A DNA stretch of 12,720 nt, taken from positions 1 to 12,720 of the forward strand of contig PUMC01000015.1 in the NCBI GenBank assembly GCA_003552425.1, written 5' to 3'. This stretch comes from Candidatus Acetothermia bacterium (GTDB lineage: Bacteria; Bipolaricaulota; Bipolaricaulia; Bipolaricaulales; Bipolaricaulaceae). Position 1 is the stretch's first letter. Each line of letters starts with the position of its first letter. The notes under the pieces are model-generated. The model made no database searches, was not told where the DNA came from, and saw only the letters and a program-made list of their open reading frames with translations. A program made the translations under genes and the position numbers. Positions 7,191 to 12,720 of the stretch are shown here, piece by piece.

Positions 7191-7196
7191 TACACT
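7191..7196 (+). promoter_or_regulatory. Putative -10 box (TACACT) for a leaderless csaB transcript
   Basis: TACACT matches the -10 consensus at 4 of 6 positions and ends 7 nt before ATG 7204, the same spacing as for the HAD gene. There is no Shine-Dalgarno in gattcgt before the ATG. No -35 box is evident at the usual distance. The 76-bp gap (7128-7203) otherwise holds only a weak bulged hairpin near 7145-7163 with no T-run. Confidence 0.4.
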
Positions 7197-7203
7197 GATT
7201 CGT

Positions 7204-8121
7204 ATGGCGGTTCGACTGTACGGCTACTTCGGTCACGGGAACCTGGGGGATGAGGCGCTGTGCACCGCCTGGCGACGTGCTGTTCCCCGATTGGTGCGGG
7301 CGCGTGTGGTTGCGCCCCCGTGGTTTCCGCGAGGACCGGGGACAACCTTGTTCTGCGGTGGCATTCTTCAGGATCGAACCTCGCTTCGTTCTCTGTTGTT
7401 CTACGCAGCAGCCGTGCGGTATGCCGCGTCGAGAGGACCGTGTGCGCTGGCGGCCGTTGGGGTGGATGTGCACAGTGCTTGGGGACGGCGGGCTCTGCGA
7501 AGCGCTGTTGGGGTTGCTGGTTTCATCTCGGGGAGGGACACACCATCCTGCCGGGCGATCGCTGCGGCAGGCGGGACGCCCCGCGAAGCTCGGGATGTGG
7601 CGCTCACGCTTCCTGCGCCGGCGCGGCGCTGCGGCGGTCCCGTGCTGGTGAACCTGACGCATGCGGTTGCACCGGATGAGCGGGCTTGTGTGCGCGCCCT
7701 TGCGCTTCGCGCGGGCGGGTTCTTGGATGCCGATGTGCGTGGTGTGGTGCTTGCTCGGGGTGAGGACGAGGTTGCCCTCCGAGGGTTTGCTCTCGTGCGC
7801 CCCGACACACCGGAGACGTTCATGGAACTGTTGGCCGGAGCGCGCCTTGTCATCGCTGCTCGCCTGCACGCACTCGAGCTTGCGCTGCTGTGCGGTGTAC
7901 CGTTTGTTCTTGTGGAGGCTGCGGAGAAGACGCGCGCGTTTATCGAGCTCGTAGAGCGGGAACTGCCGGCACCCGTGCCCCGGGTGCCAGGGCCAGCGAT
8001 CCCCGGTTGGTTGATGAGCTCTCAGTGGTCGAGGGCTCTGGGCCGAGCACGTGAACGCTTGGTCGGTGAAGCTTGGGAGGGGGTGCGCGATGTGTCCCGG
8101 TGGCTGGACCGTGTGGCATGA
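7204..8121 (+). CDS. csaB: CsaB-like polysaccharide pyruvyl transferase
   Basis: A 305-residue protein of the polysaccharide pyruvyl transferase family. CsaB adds a ketal-linked pyruvate from phosphoenolpyruvate to the secondary cell-wall polymer, which lets SLH-domain S-layer proteins anchor to the wall. Signatures are GYFGHGNLGDEAL at 7-19, CGGILQDRTSLRSLLFY at 51-67, a SGRD segment at 109-112, and the C-terminal glycosyltransferase-B-like RLHALELALLCGVPFV at 220-235. Length and motif order fit CsaB rather than exopolysaccharide ketal transferases such as WcaK or AmsJ. The TGA stop at 8119-8121 lies inside rsmH, which starts 32 nt earlier, so the two genes are translationally linked. No SLH-domain protein is encoded in the window. 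The polysaccharide acceptor is inferred from the family. Confidence 0.85.
   Translation: MAVRLYGYFGHGNLGDEALCTAWRRAVPRLVRARVVAPPWFPRGPGTTLFCGGILQDRTSLRSLLFYAAAVRYAASRGPCALAAVGVDVHSAWGRRALRSAVGVAGFISGRDTPSCRAIAAAGGTPREARDVALTLPAPARRCGGPVLVNLTHAVAPDERACVRALALRAGGFLDADVRGVVLARGEDEVALRGFALVRPDTPETFMELLAGARLVIAARLHALELALLCGVPFVLVEAAEKTRAFIELVERELPAPVPRVPGPAIPGWLMSSQWSRALGRARERLVGEAWEGVRDVSRWLDRVA
8075..8084 (+). promoter_or_regulatory. Strong Shine-Dalgarno for rsmH inside csaB
   Basis: GGGAGGGGGT lies 5 nt before ATG 8090 and within csaB coding sequence. It supports ATG 8090 over the upstream GTG 8051 and the downstream GTG 8111 as the rsmH start. Confidence 0.65.
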
Positions 8122-8995
8122 TCCGGTGATGCCCGACGAGGCGGAGGCGCACCTGCGTGTTGTGCCAGGTTGTACGATTGTCGATGCCACGATCGGTCTT
8201 GGTGGCCATGCTGCGCGCTTCTTGGAGCGTGGGGCGCGTGTGGTTGGGGTGGATCGGGATCCGGAAGCTTTGGAGGTGGCCCGGGCCCGGCTGGCTGCGT
8301 GGGGAGACCGGCTACTCCTCGCGCATGGAGATTTTCGCTTCCTGGGGCATATCTTGAAGTCAGTCGGTGTGGAGCGCCCTGACGGCGTGTTGTTGGACCT
8401 GGGCGTTTCGTCCCTGCAGTTGGGACGTCCGGAGCGAGGGTTCAGCTTTCGGCACGAAGGCCCCCTGGATATGCGGATTGATCCGGCCTCTCCGACCACG
8501 GCTTACGATCTTGTGAACAAGCTGCCGGAAAAGGAACTGGCAGACCTGCTCTGGGAACTGGGTGAGGAGCGTCTGTCGCGGCGTATTGCCCGCAGTGTTG
8601 TGTGGCATCGCGACCGTGCCCCGTTGCGCACCACGAAGGAACTGGCCAGCCTGGTGGCGCGGTGCTATCCGAAGGGCCGTCGGCGCATCCACCCGGCAAC
8701 GAAGACCTTCCAGGCTCTGCGCATGGCGGTCAACGAGGAGGCCGACGCACTGCGTGAGGGTCTGCAGGCTGTATGCGATGTGCTGCCCGGCGACGGCCGG
8801 GTGTGCGTGATCTCCTTCCATTCCCTTGAGGACCGGGAGGTCAAACGCGCCTTTCGTGCGGGGGAGCAAGCCGGACGGCTTCGTGTGTTGACCCCCAAGC
8901 CACAGACCCCTCGCCCAGCGGAGGTGAAGGCGAACCCACGGGCACGCTCTGCAAAACTCCGGGCAGCAGAGGTGCGCGAGGTCGCCCCGCACTAG
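8090..8995 (+). CDS. rsmH: 16S rRNA (cytosine(1402)-N4)-methyltransferase RsmH
   Basis: A 301-residue RsmH (MraW), which uses S-adenosylmethionine to N4-methylate C1402 in the decoding centre of 16S rRNA. Visible motifs are the N-terminal HDPVMPDEA, the SAM-binding VDATIGLGGHA at 31-41, VVGVDRDPEAL at 51-61, LLDLGVSSLQLGRPERGFSF at 101-120, the GPLDMRID stretch, LWELGEERLSRRIAR, IHPATKTFQALRMAVNEE, and ISFHSLEDREVKRAF, ending in the ANPRARSAKLRAAEV signature. Length is typical. In most bacteria rsmH follows mraZ in the dcw cluster; here csaB replaces mraZ and overlaps rsmH by 32 nt. ftsL follows after 48 bp. Confidence 0.96.
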   Translation: MCPGGWTVWHDPVMPDEAEAHLRVVPGCTIVDATIGLGGHAARFLERGARVVGVDRDPEALEVARARLAAWGDRLLLAHGDFRFLGHILKSVGVERPDGVLLDLGVSSLQLGRPERGFSFRHEGPLDMRIDPASPTTAYDLVNKLPEKELADLLWELGEERLSRRIARSVVWHRDRAPLRTTKELASLVARCYPKGRRRIHPATKTFQALRMAVNEEADALREGLQAVCDVLPGDGRVCVISFHSLEDREVKRAFRAGEQAGRLRVLTPKPQTPRPAEVKANPRARSAKLRAAEVREVAPH

Positions 8996-9043
8996 GCCAG
9001 CTGTCCTCCCTCTCCCGACTGCCTGTCCCTAGGGTGGTAGAGC

Positions 9044-9400
9044 ATGAAGGCCCGAGTGCGAACGTTGTCCTTACCGTGGGTGGGGACACGCAGCGTTGGT
9101 TTGTCTGCCTACTGGCTCCGGGTGTTGGCGGCGTTGGGGGCTGGCACCCTGGTGGCTGGTCTGGTGTTCCTATACCTCCTGTTGGTGTCGGACCTCACGC
9201 TCACCCGCCGCGAGGTGGCCAGGGCCACGCTGTCGGTGCAGAAGCTGGAGCGGGAGGTCTTGTACTACACGTACCGTGTGGATGAAGCCTACAGTCGGGC
9301 GAAGGTCGAGGCACGCGCGCGGGCATTGGGCATGAAGCCGTTCGATGAGAAGCGCATCACGAGACTCAACAAGGGCGATGGATCAACGACAAGCCGTTAG
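9044..9400 (+). CDS. ftsL: FtsL-like division protein
   Basis: A 118-residue bitopic protein: a basic cytoplasmic N-terminus, one membrane segment at about 26-48 (WLRVLAALGAGTLVAGLVFL region), then an extracytoplasmic helical stretch at about 52-92 and a C-terminal VEARARALGMKPFDEKRI. That ending resembles the IExxAxxLGM motif of FtsL. FtsL forms a complex with FtsB (DivIC) and FtsQ (DivIB) that activates the FtsW-FtsI septal synthase. Sequence conservation in FtsL is low, so the call rests on topology, size, the LGM motif and the position between rsmH and ftsI. AGGGTGG at 9031-9037 could serve as a Shine-Dalgarno for ATG 9044. Its 3' end overlaps ftsI by 23 nt. The related protein FtsB cannot be fully excluded. 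Confidence 0.75.
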   Translation: MKARVRTLSLPWVGTRSVGLSAYWLRVLAALGAGTLVAGLVFLYLLLVSDLTLTRREVARATLSVQKLEREVLYYTYRVDEAYSRAKVEARARALGMKPFDEKRITRLNKGDGSTTSR

Positions 9401-11096
9401 ACGGAGCGCGGTGTTCTTCGCGGTGCTGGCTGTGGGGATGCTCGTGGTGGTGGGGCGCCTTGTTCAGCTTCAGGTTGTGGAACACACCCGCTGGGCTGCG
9501 GCAGCGTCGAGGATCCAGGAGGAGGTTGTCGAGGTCCCTGCCCAGCGGGGGACGCTGTATGGGTCAACGGGGATAGCGCTTGCGCAGGATGTTCCCGGCT
9601 ATGCCCTGGCCCTTGACAACCACCACATGACGCGCCCCGAACTGTTGGTAGAACTCCTTGTGGAGGTGCTTGCCTTCTCCCGATCCGACGCTGAGGACAG
9701 AGTGTACAGAAGCTCCTATTTCACCTGGCTATCGCGGCGGCTGGATTTGGAGACCGGGGACCGTCTTCGCGCCCGGGCTCGGGAGCTGGGTGTGCGGGGA
9801 CTTCTGTTCTTCGACAGTTGGATCCGTGTGTACCCGCAGGGCCATCTTGCCCTTCCGGTGCTGGGTGTCGTAGGGGTCGACGGGCAGGGTCTGGCGGGAC
9901 TGGAGCTTAGGTACGAGGAGAAACTGGCGGGCCGCCCGGCGGTCTACCGGGTGCTGCGAGGCAGGGACGGGCGCGTATACAACCTGGAAATCGAGGACCC
10001 GGGCGCGCGCGGGGATGATCTGCTGCTGACCATCCACCCCGATGTTCAAGCGGTATGCGAAGCACAAATTGCTGATGGTGTCGAGCGTTTCAAGGCGGAG
10101 CGGGGATTTGCCATCGTCCTGGATCCACAGTCGGGGGCCGTGTTGGCCTTGGCACAAGCTCCTTCGTTCGACCCCGAGGAACCGGGGGCAAGCGTGGATT
10201 ACCTCCAACCATGGGCAGTCACCCAGGTGTTCGAGCCGGGTTCCACGTTCAAGGCTGTTGCCGGCTTGGCGGCGCTGGATGCGGGGGCGGTTCGCTCCGA
10301 GGACGTGTTCCATGCCAATTCCCCGATCCTGGTGATGGGGGTACCGTTGCGCAACGCTGATCCCACGATTGCCTACGGAAACGTGACCTTCGAGCGTGCG
10401 ATGGCGCAGTCGCTCAACGTGGTCTTGGTCCAGGCAGCCCAGCAGCTGGGGATTGAGCGTATGTACGATTATCTGACCAGGATGGGTTTCGGGCGTCCTA
10501 CGGGCATCGAACTCCCCGGGGAGGCGGACGGGATCATGCGACCGCTCGATCAGTGGACGGAGCTTGACCTGGCGACGAGTTCGTACGGTCAGGGGATTGC
10601 GGTGACGGGTGTGCAGTTGGCGGCAGCGTTCGGAGCGATGGCCAACGGAGGTGTCCTGTACCAGCCCCATGTGACGCATGATGGTGGCGGACCTGTAGCC
10701 CGCGTGGCCTCGCCGGAAGCGGCCTATGAGATGCGGTCCATGCTTCGAAAGTCCGTGGATCCCGCGCGCTGGGTGCTCCCGTCGCGGTTCGCGGACGTCC
10801 CCGGCTACGAGATCGCAGGGAAGTCGGGCACAGGAGAGAAGGCGTTCCCTGGAAGGGGTTACGTTCCGGGACACTACATCTCGGCCTTTGGCGCGTTCTT
10901 CCCCTGGGTGTCCCCGGAGTACGTGGTGATTGTCGTCTACGACGAAATCGATGCCAGTGAAGGCATGGTCAGGGTGTGGGGTGCGCACTCGGCCGGACCT
11001 ACCGTGGCGAGGATCGTGGAGGGCATGGAGGACGCGGGGGTCGTGCGCCCTTACGAGGAAAGCACGGCCGATGGGCGGTCGGGATACGTTAGGTAG
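9378..11096 (+). CDS. ftsI: Class B penicillin-binding protein, FtsI (PBP3)-like transpeptidase
   Basis: A 572-residue septal D,D-transpeptidase that crosslinks peptidoglycan on the outer face of the membrane. It has a basic N-terminus and a membrane anchor at about 11-33. A PBP-dimer domain follows (VPAQRGTLYGSTG and later LGVVGVDGQGLAGLELRYEEKLAG). The transpeptidase domain carries the three active-site motifs: STFK with Ser289, SLN at 335-337, and KSGTGE at 482-487. The third motif has KSG in place of the more common KTG, a normal variation. I chose ATG 9378, which places the membrane anchor close to the N-terminus. An in-frame ATG at 9345 would add 11 residues and lengthen the overlap with ftsL. 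FtsI rather than SpoVD or an elongation PBP2 is inferred from its position after ftsL. No PASTA repeats are present. The last 46 bp overlap walJ on the other strand. Confidence 0.92.
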   Translation: MDQRQAVRRSAVFFAVLAVGMLVVVGRLVQLQVVEHTRWAAAASRIQEEVVEVPAQRGTLYGSTGIALAQDVPGYALALDNHHMTRPELLVELLVEVLAFSRSDAEDRVYRSSYFTWLSRRLDLETGDRLRARARELGVRGLLFFDSWIRVYPQGHLALPVLGVVGVDGQGLAGLELRYEEKLAGRPAVYRVLRGRDGRVYNLEIEDPGARGDDLLLTIHPDVQAVCEAQIADGVERFKAERGFAIVLDPQSGAVLALAQAPSFDPEEPGASVDYLQPWAVTQVFEPGSTFKAVAGLAALDAGAVRSEDVFHANSPILVMGVPLRNADPTIAYGNVTFERAMAQSLNVVLVQAAQQLGIERMYDYLTRMGFGRPTGIELPGEADGIMRPLDQWTELDLATSSYGQGIAVTGVQLAAAFGAMANGGVLYQPHVTHDGGGPVARVASPEAAYEMRSMLRKSVDPARWVLPSRFADVPGYEIAGKSGTGEKAFPGRGYVPGHYISAFGAFFPWVSPEYVVIVVYDEIDASEGMVRVWGAHSAGPTVARIVEGMEDAGVVRPYEESTADGRSGYVR

Positions 11097-11788
11097 AGCG
11101 CGGCATGACTGCCGTTCACCGCGCGGGCCACGGTCTCCAGAGCGCGGGCGGGAGAGTTGTTGTCCTTCGAAAGGTGTGTCAAGAGAACGGCTTTTGGGCC
11201 TGCGGACCCGAGACGGGCCACGGTTCGGCCCGTTTCATCGTTGGCCAGGTGGCCTCTGGGGCCTAGAATGCGCATTTTGATCGGCCAGGGGTACGGGCCG
11301 GTGAGCAGGAGTTCCGTGTCGTGGTTGGCCTCGAGCATGAGATGGGTGCAGCCCTTGAGAGCGGCCAGCACAGGGGGGCTGACCTGTCCTAAGTCGGTAG
11401 CCAGCGCCAGCCTGGCCTCCGCTGTTTCCAGCCTGAGACCCACGGGCTCGGCCGCGTCATGGGAGACGGGAAAGGGCGTCACGGTGAGTCCCGCGAGCTC
11501 CATCCCCGCGGCAAGGACCTGTCCGTCGATGCCGAGTGCCTGGAGCGTTCCGCGGCTGCCGGCCACGCGAATGCCCCTTCGTACGGCGGTCGACAGACCC
11601 CTCACATGGTCCGCATGCTCGTGCGTCAGGATCACCCAGCCGAGGCCTGTGGTCGTCATCCCGGCACGGGCGGCCCGACGCAGGGTCTCCCTCCACGACA
11701 GTCCAGCGTCGACGAGCACAGGGCCTTCAGGCCCCTCGATAAGGGTGGCGTTACCCGTGGATCCGCTTCCCAGGGAGCAGAACTTCAC
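11051..11788 (-). CDS. walJ: WalJ/YycJ-type metallo-beta-lactamase-fold hydrolase
   Basis: A 245-residue MBL-fold enzyme close to YycJ/WalJ, a predicted metal-dependent nuclease or phosphodiesterase. In Firmicutes it sits with the WalKR cell-wall regulatory genes and affects coordination of replication and division. The start [17 protein letters not shown] and the full metal site are visible: THEHADH at 55-61, SHDA with His110, TDLG with Asp132, and His205 in LTHLSKDNN. Further family signatures are EANHD at 153-157 and [19 protein letters not shown] at 166-184. The start is GTG at 11788, overlapping the slipin stop by 4 nt (GTGA). The 3' end runs 46 bp into the convergent ftsI gene. No WalK or WalR gene is present here. 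Confidence 0.9.
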   Translation of the reverse strand: MKFCSLGSGSTGNATLIEGPEGPVLVDAGLSWRETLRRAARAGMTTTGLGWVILTHEHADHVRGLSTAVRRGIRVAGSRGTLQALGIDGQVLAAGMELAGLTVTPFPVSHDAAEPVGLRLETAEARLALATDLGQVSPPVLAALKGCTHLMLEANHDTELLLTGPYPWPIKMRILGPRGHLANDETGRTVARLGSAGPKAVLLTHLSKDNNSPARALETVARAVNGSHAALYLTYPDRPSAVLSS

Positions 11789-12534
11789 TCCTTGCTGCCC
11801 TTCTGGAGGAGCGTCAGCAGGTCGATTGGAACAGGAAACACGACTGTGGTCGCGTTCTCCGAGGCGATGTCGGCGAGGGTCTCCAGGTACCTGAGCTGCA
11901 GCGCTCCTGGAGAGCGGTTCATGATATCGGCTGCCTGACCGAGCTTCTCGGCTGCCTGAAGCTCGGCTTGTGCATGGATGATCTTGGAGCGTCGATCGCG
12001 CTCGGCTTCAGCCTGGGCGGCGATGGCGCGCTGCATATCGGTAGGGATCTTCACATCCTTGATCTCCACGGTGATGACCTTGATCCCCCAAGGGTCGGTG
12101 TGTTCATCGATGATCTCCTGGAGTTGCTTGTTGAGCTTCTCCCTTTCGCCGAGGATCTCATCCAGCTCCGCTCGGCCCAGAACGGAGCGCAGCGTTGTCA
12201 TGGAGATCTGTCGGGTGGCCTCGATGAAGTCCATCACTTCGACGACGGCGGCCTGAGAGTCCATGACCCTGAAGTAGACTACGGCGTTGACGTTCGCGGG
12301 GACGTTGTCGTGGGTGATCACCTCTTGGGGCGGTACATCAAGGGTGATGGTCCGCAGATCTACGCGGACCATGCTATCCACGATGGGGATGACGAAGAAC
12401 AGACCAGGTCCCTTCGCTCCGATCAGCCGGCCAAGCCGGAAGATGACGCCTCGCTCGTACTCCCGCACGATGCGGATCGCGCTGGCCAGGAACAGCCCTA
12501 CCGCCGCGATGATGATGATCAGCGTGAGCCCCAT
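11785..12534 (-). CDS. Slipin (stomatin-like SPFH-domain membrane protein)
   Basis: A 249-residue slipin. One N-terminal membrane segment at about 2-20 is followed by the SPFH core: [59 protein letters not shown], then [22 protein letters not shown] charged helical coiled-coil at about 128-195 contains [20 protein letters not shown], and a hydrophobic C-terminal segment closes the protein. Slipins form large oligomeric rings or cages on membranes and often pair with an NfeD-type partner, sometimes cleaved by an associated protease; no NfeD is next to it here. I chose ATG 12534, which follows AGGAGGGG. The in-frame ATG at 12570 lies inside the -10 box and so cannot be in the main transcript. 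The gene is the first of a two-gene operon with walJ. Confidence 0.92.
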   Translation of the reverse strand: MGLTLIIIIAAVGLFLASAIRIVREYERGVIFRLGRLIGAKGPGLFFVIPIVDSMVRVDLRTITLDVPPQEVITHDNVPANVNAVVYFRVMDSQAAVVEVMDFIEATRQISMTTLRSVLGRAELDEILGEREKLNKQLQEIIDEHTDPWGIKVITVEIKDVKIPTDMQRAIAAQAEAERDRRSKIIHAQAELQAAEKLGQAADIMNRSPGALQLRYLETLADIASENATTVVFPVPIDLLTLLQKGSKE

Positions 12535-12537
12535 GGT

Positions 12538-12545
12538 CCCCTCCT
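12538..12545 (-). promoter_or_regulatory. Shine-Dalgarno AGGAGGGG for the slipin gene
   Basis: On the minus strand AGGAGGGG ends 3 nt before ATG 12534, with its GGAGG core 5 nt from the start codon. This settles the slipin start in favour of 12534. Confidence 0.7.
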
Positions 12546-12568
12546 CACTGCGCACAGTTGCGCCGGTC

Positions 12569-12598
12569 ATGATAGGCGTCTAGGACGGCGGTTGTCAA
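12569..12598 (-). promoter_or_regulatory. Near-consensus sigma-70-type promoter of the slipin-walJ operon
   Basis: Reading the minus strand, a perfect TTGACA (plus-strand 12593-12598) and TATCAT (plus-strand 12569-12574, 5 of 6 matches) are separated by 18 bp. The predicted transcription start near 12562 leaves a leader of about 28 nt with a strong Shine-Dalgarno. The -35 box lies in the odd palindrome GTTGTCAAC (12591-12599). This is the best promoter match in the window. Confidence 0.7.
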
Positions 12599-12689
12599 CG
12601 AAGGAAGGACCGCTGCGCAGGGCGAGCTTGGAGGAGGTCGCGTCTTCTGGGGTGCGCACAGCGCGCGTCCGGACCTGGAGGGTGCGTCC

Positions 12690-12720
12690 ATGGGGGAGAT
12701 CTCCTTGGGGCAGGTGAACA
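12690..12720 (+). CDS. Start of an unidentified plus-strand gene, cut by the window end
   Basis: ATG 12690 follows GGAGGG at 12677-12682 with 7-nt spacing, and the first ten codons read MGEISLGQVN without a stop before the window ends. It would be divergent from the slipin gene, with a 155-bp space between the two start codons. The product cannot be identified from ten residues. The LGxVN beginning is seen in some MqnA-type chorismate dehydratases, but this is only a speculation. The intergenic space holds the slipin promoter and a second purine-rich GGAGGAGGT at 12630-12638 with no start codon at a good distance. Confidence 0.4.
   Translation, partial: MGEISLGQVN

Noticed and set aside
7036..8499. 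487-codon open frame on the minus strand across csaB and rsmH
   Set aside because: It is opposite two clear family members, has no recognisable domain, and is rich in Arg, Pro, Ser and Thr, as expected for antisense frames in GC-rich DNA.
9729..10988. 419-codon open frame on the minus strand inside ftsI
   Set aside because: It is a shadow of the ftsI codon pattern: His, Arg and Pro rich, with no motif or Shine-Dalgarno.
11098..11124. GCGCGG / CCGCGC hairpin just after the ftsI stop, considered as a terminator
   Set aside because: The stem is only 6 bp, has a competing inner pairing, lacks a T-run, and lies inside walJ coding sequence.
12534..12570. Upstream in-frame ATG at 12570 as the slipin start
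   Set aside because: That ATG is part of the -10 box (TATCAT), so it would not be in the mRNA; ATG 12534 has a strong Shine-Dalgarno.
1..12720. Search for an undescribed defence, mobile or CRISPR-like system
   Set aside because: All substantial open frames match known housekeeping, transport or envelope families; no repeats, integrase, transposase, toxin-antitoxin pair or tRNA attachment site was seen.

Overview
This is a GC-rich bacterial chromosomal window that is almost entirely coding. Adjacent genes often overlap by 1-4 nt, and GTG starts are common. The content is housekeeping and metabolic; I see no phage, insertion sequence, CRISPR array, rRNA or tRNA. Anaerobic tryptophan breakdown (tryptophanase), a cell-wall pyruvyl transferase of the CsaB type, a prokaryotic slipin and a reduced division/cell-wall cluster together fit a deep-branching anaerobe or thermophile, for example Bipolaricaulota, Synergistota or a similar lineage. 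That placement is a guess from gene content and has not been tested by phylogeny.

Left block (plus strand, 1-3478): the C-terminal end of the DNA helicase RecG, a tightly packed gatC-like gene, a tryptophanase, and a DUF401 membrane permease that starts 4 bp after the tryptophanase stop. The tryptophanase carries the two residues that separate tryptophan indole-lyases from tyrosine phenol-lyases. The permease sits where enterobacteria have the tryptophan permease tnaB.

Middle block (minus strand, 6261 down to 3408): sucD, the GTPase-like ATPase ychF and an EamA/DMT exporter, joined by 4-nt and 1-nt overlaps and read from one promoter. sucC is not beside sucD. The EamA gene runs 71 bp into the 3' end of the convergent DUF401 gene.

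Right-middle block (plus strand, 6366-11096): a HAD phosphatase, a csaB-like polysaccharide pyruvyl transferase, then rsmH, an ftsL-like gene and ftsI. The last three are the start of a division/cell-wall (dcw) cluster that lacks mraZ and stops before murE.

Right end (minus strand, 12534 down to 11051): a slipin (SPFH membrane protein) overlapping a WalJ/YycJ-type metallo-hydrolase by 4 nt, read from a near-consensus sigma-70-type promoter. walJ overlaps the convergent ftsI end by 46 bp. A divergent plus-strand gene probably begins at 12690 and leaves the window.

The main regulatory pattern is mixed translation initiation. Three genes that begin a transcript or lie after a gap (tnaA, the HAD gene and csaB) have a TANNNT -10-like box 7-8 bp before the ATG and no Shine-Dalgarno sequence, which suggests leaderless mRNAs. 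sucD, rsmH and the slipin have strong Shine-Dalgarno sites. I found no convincing undescribed defence or mobile system. The observations most worth following up are the tryptophanase-DUF401 pair, the leaderless pattern, and the csaB-rsmH coupling.
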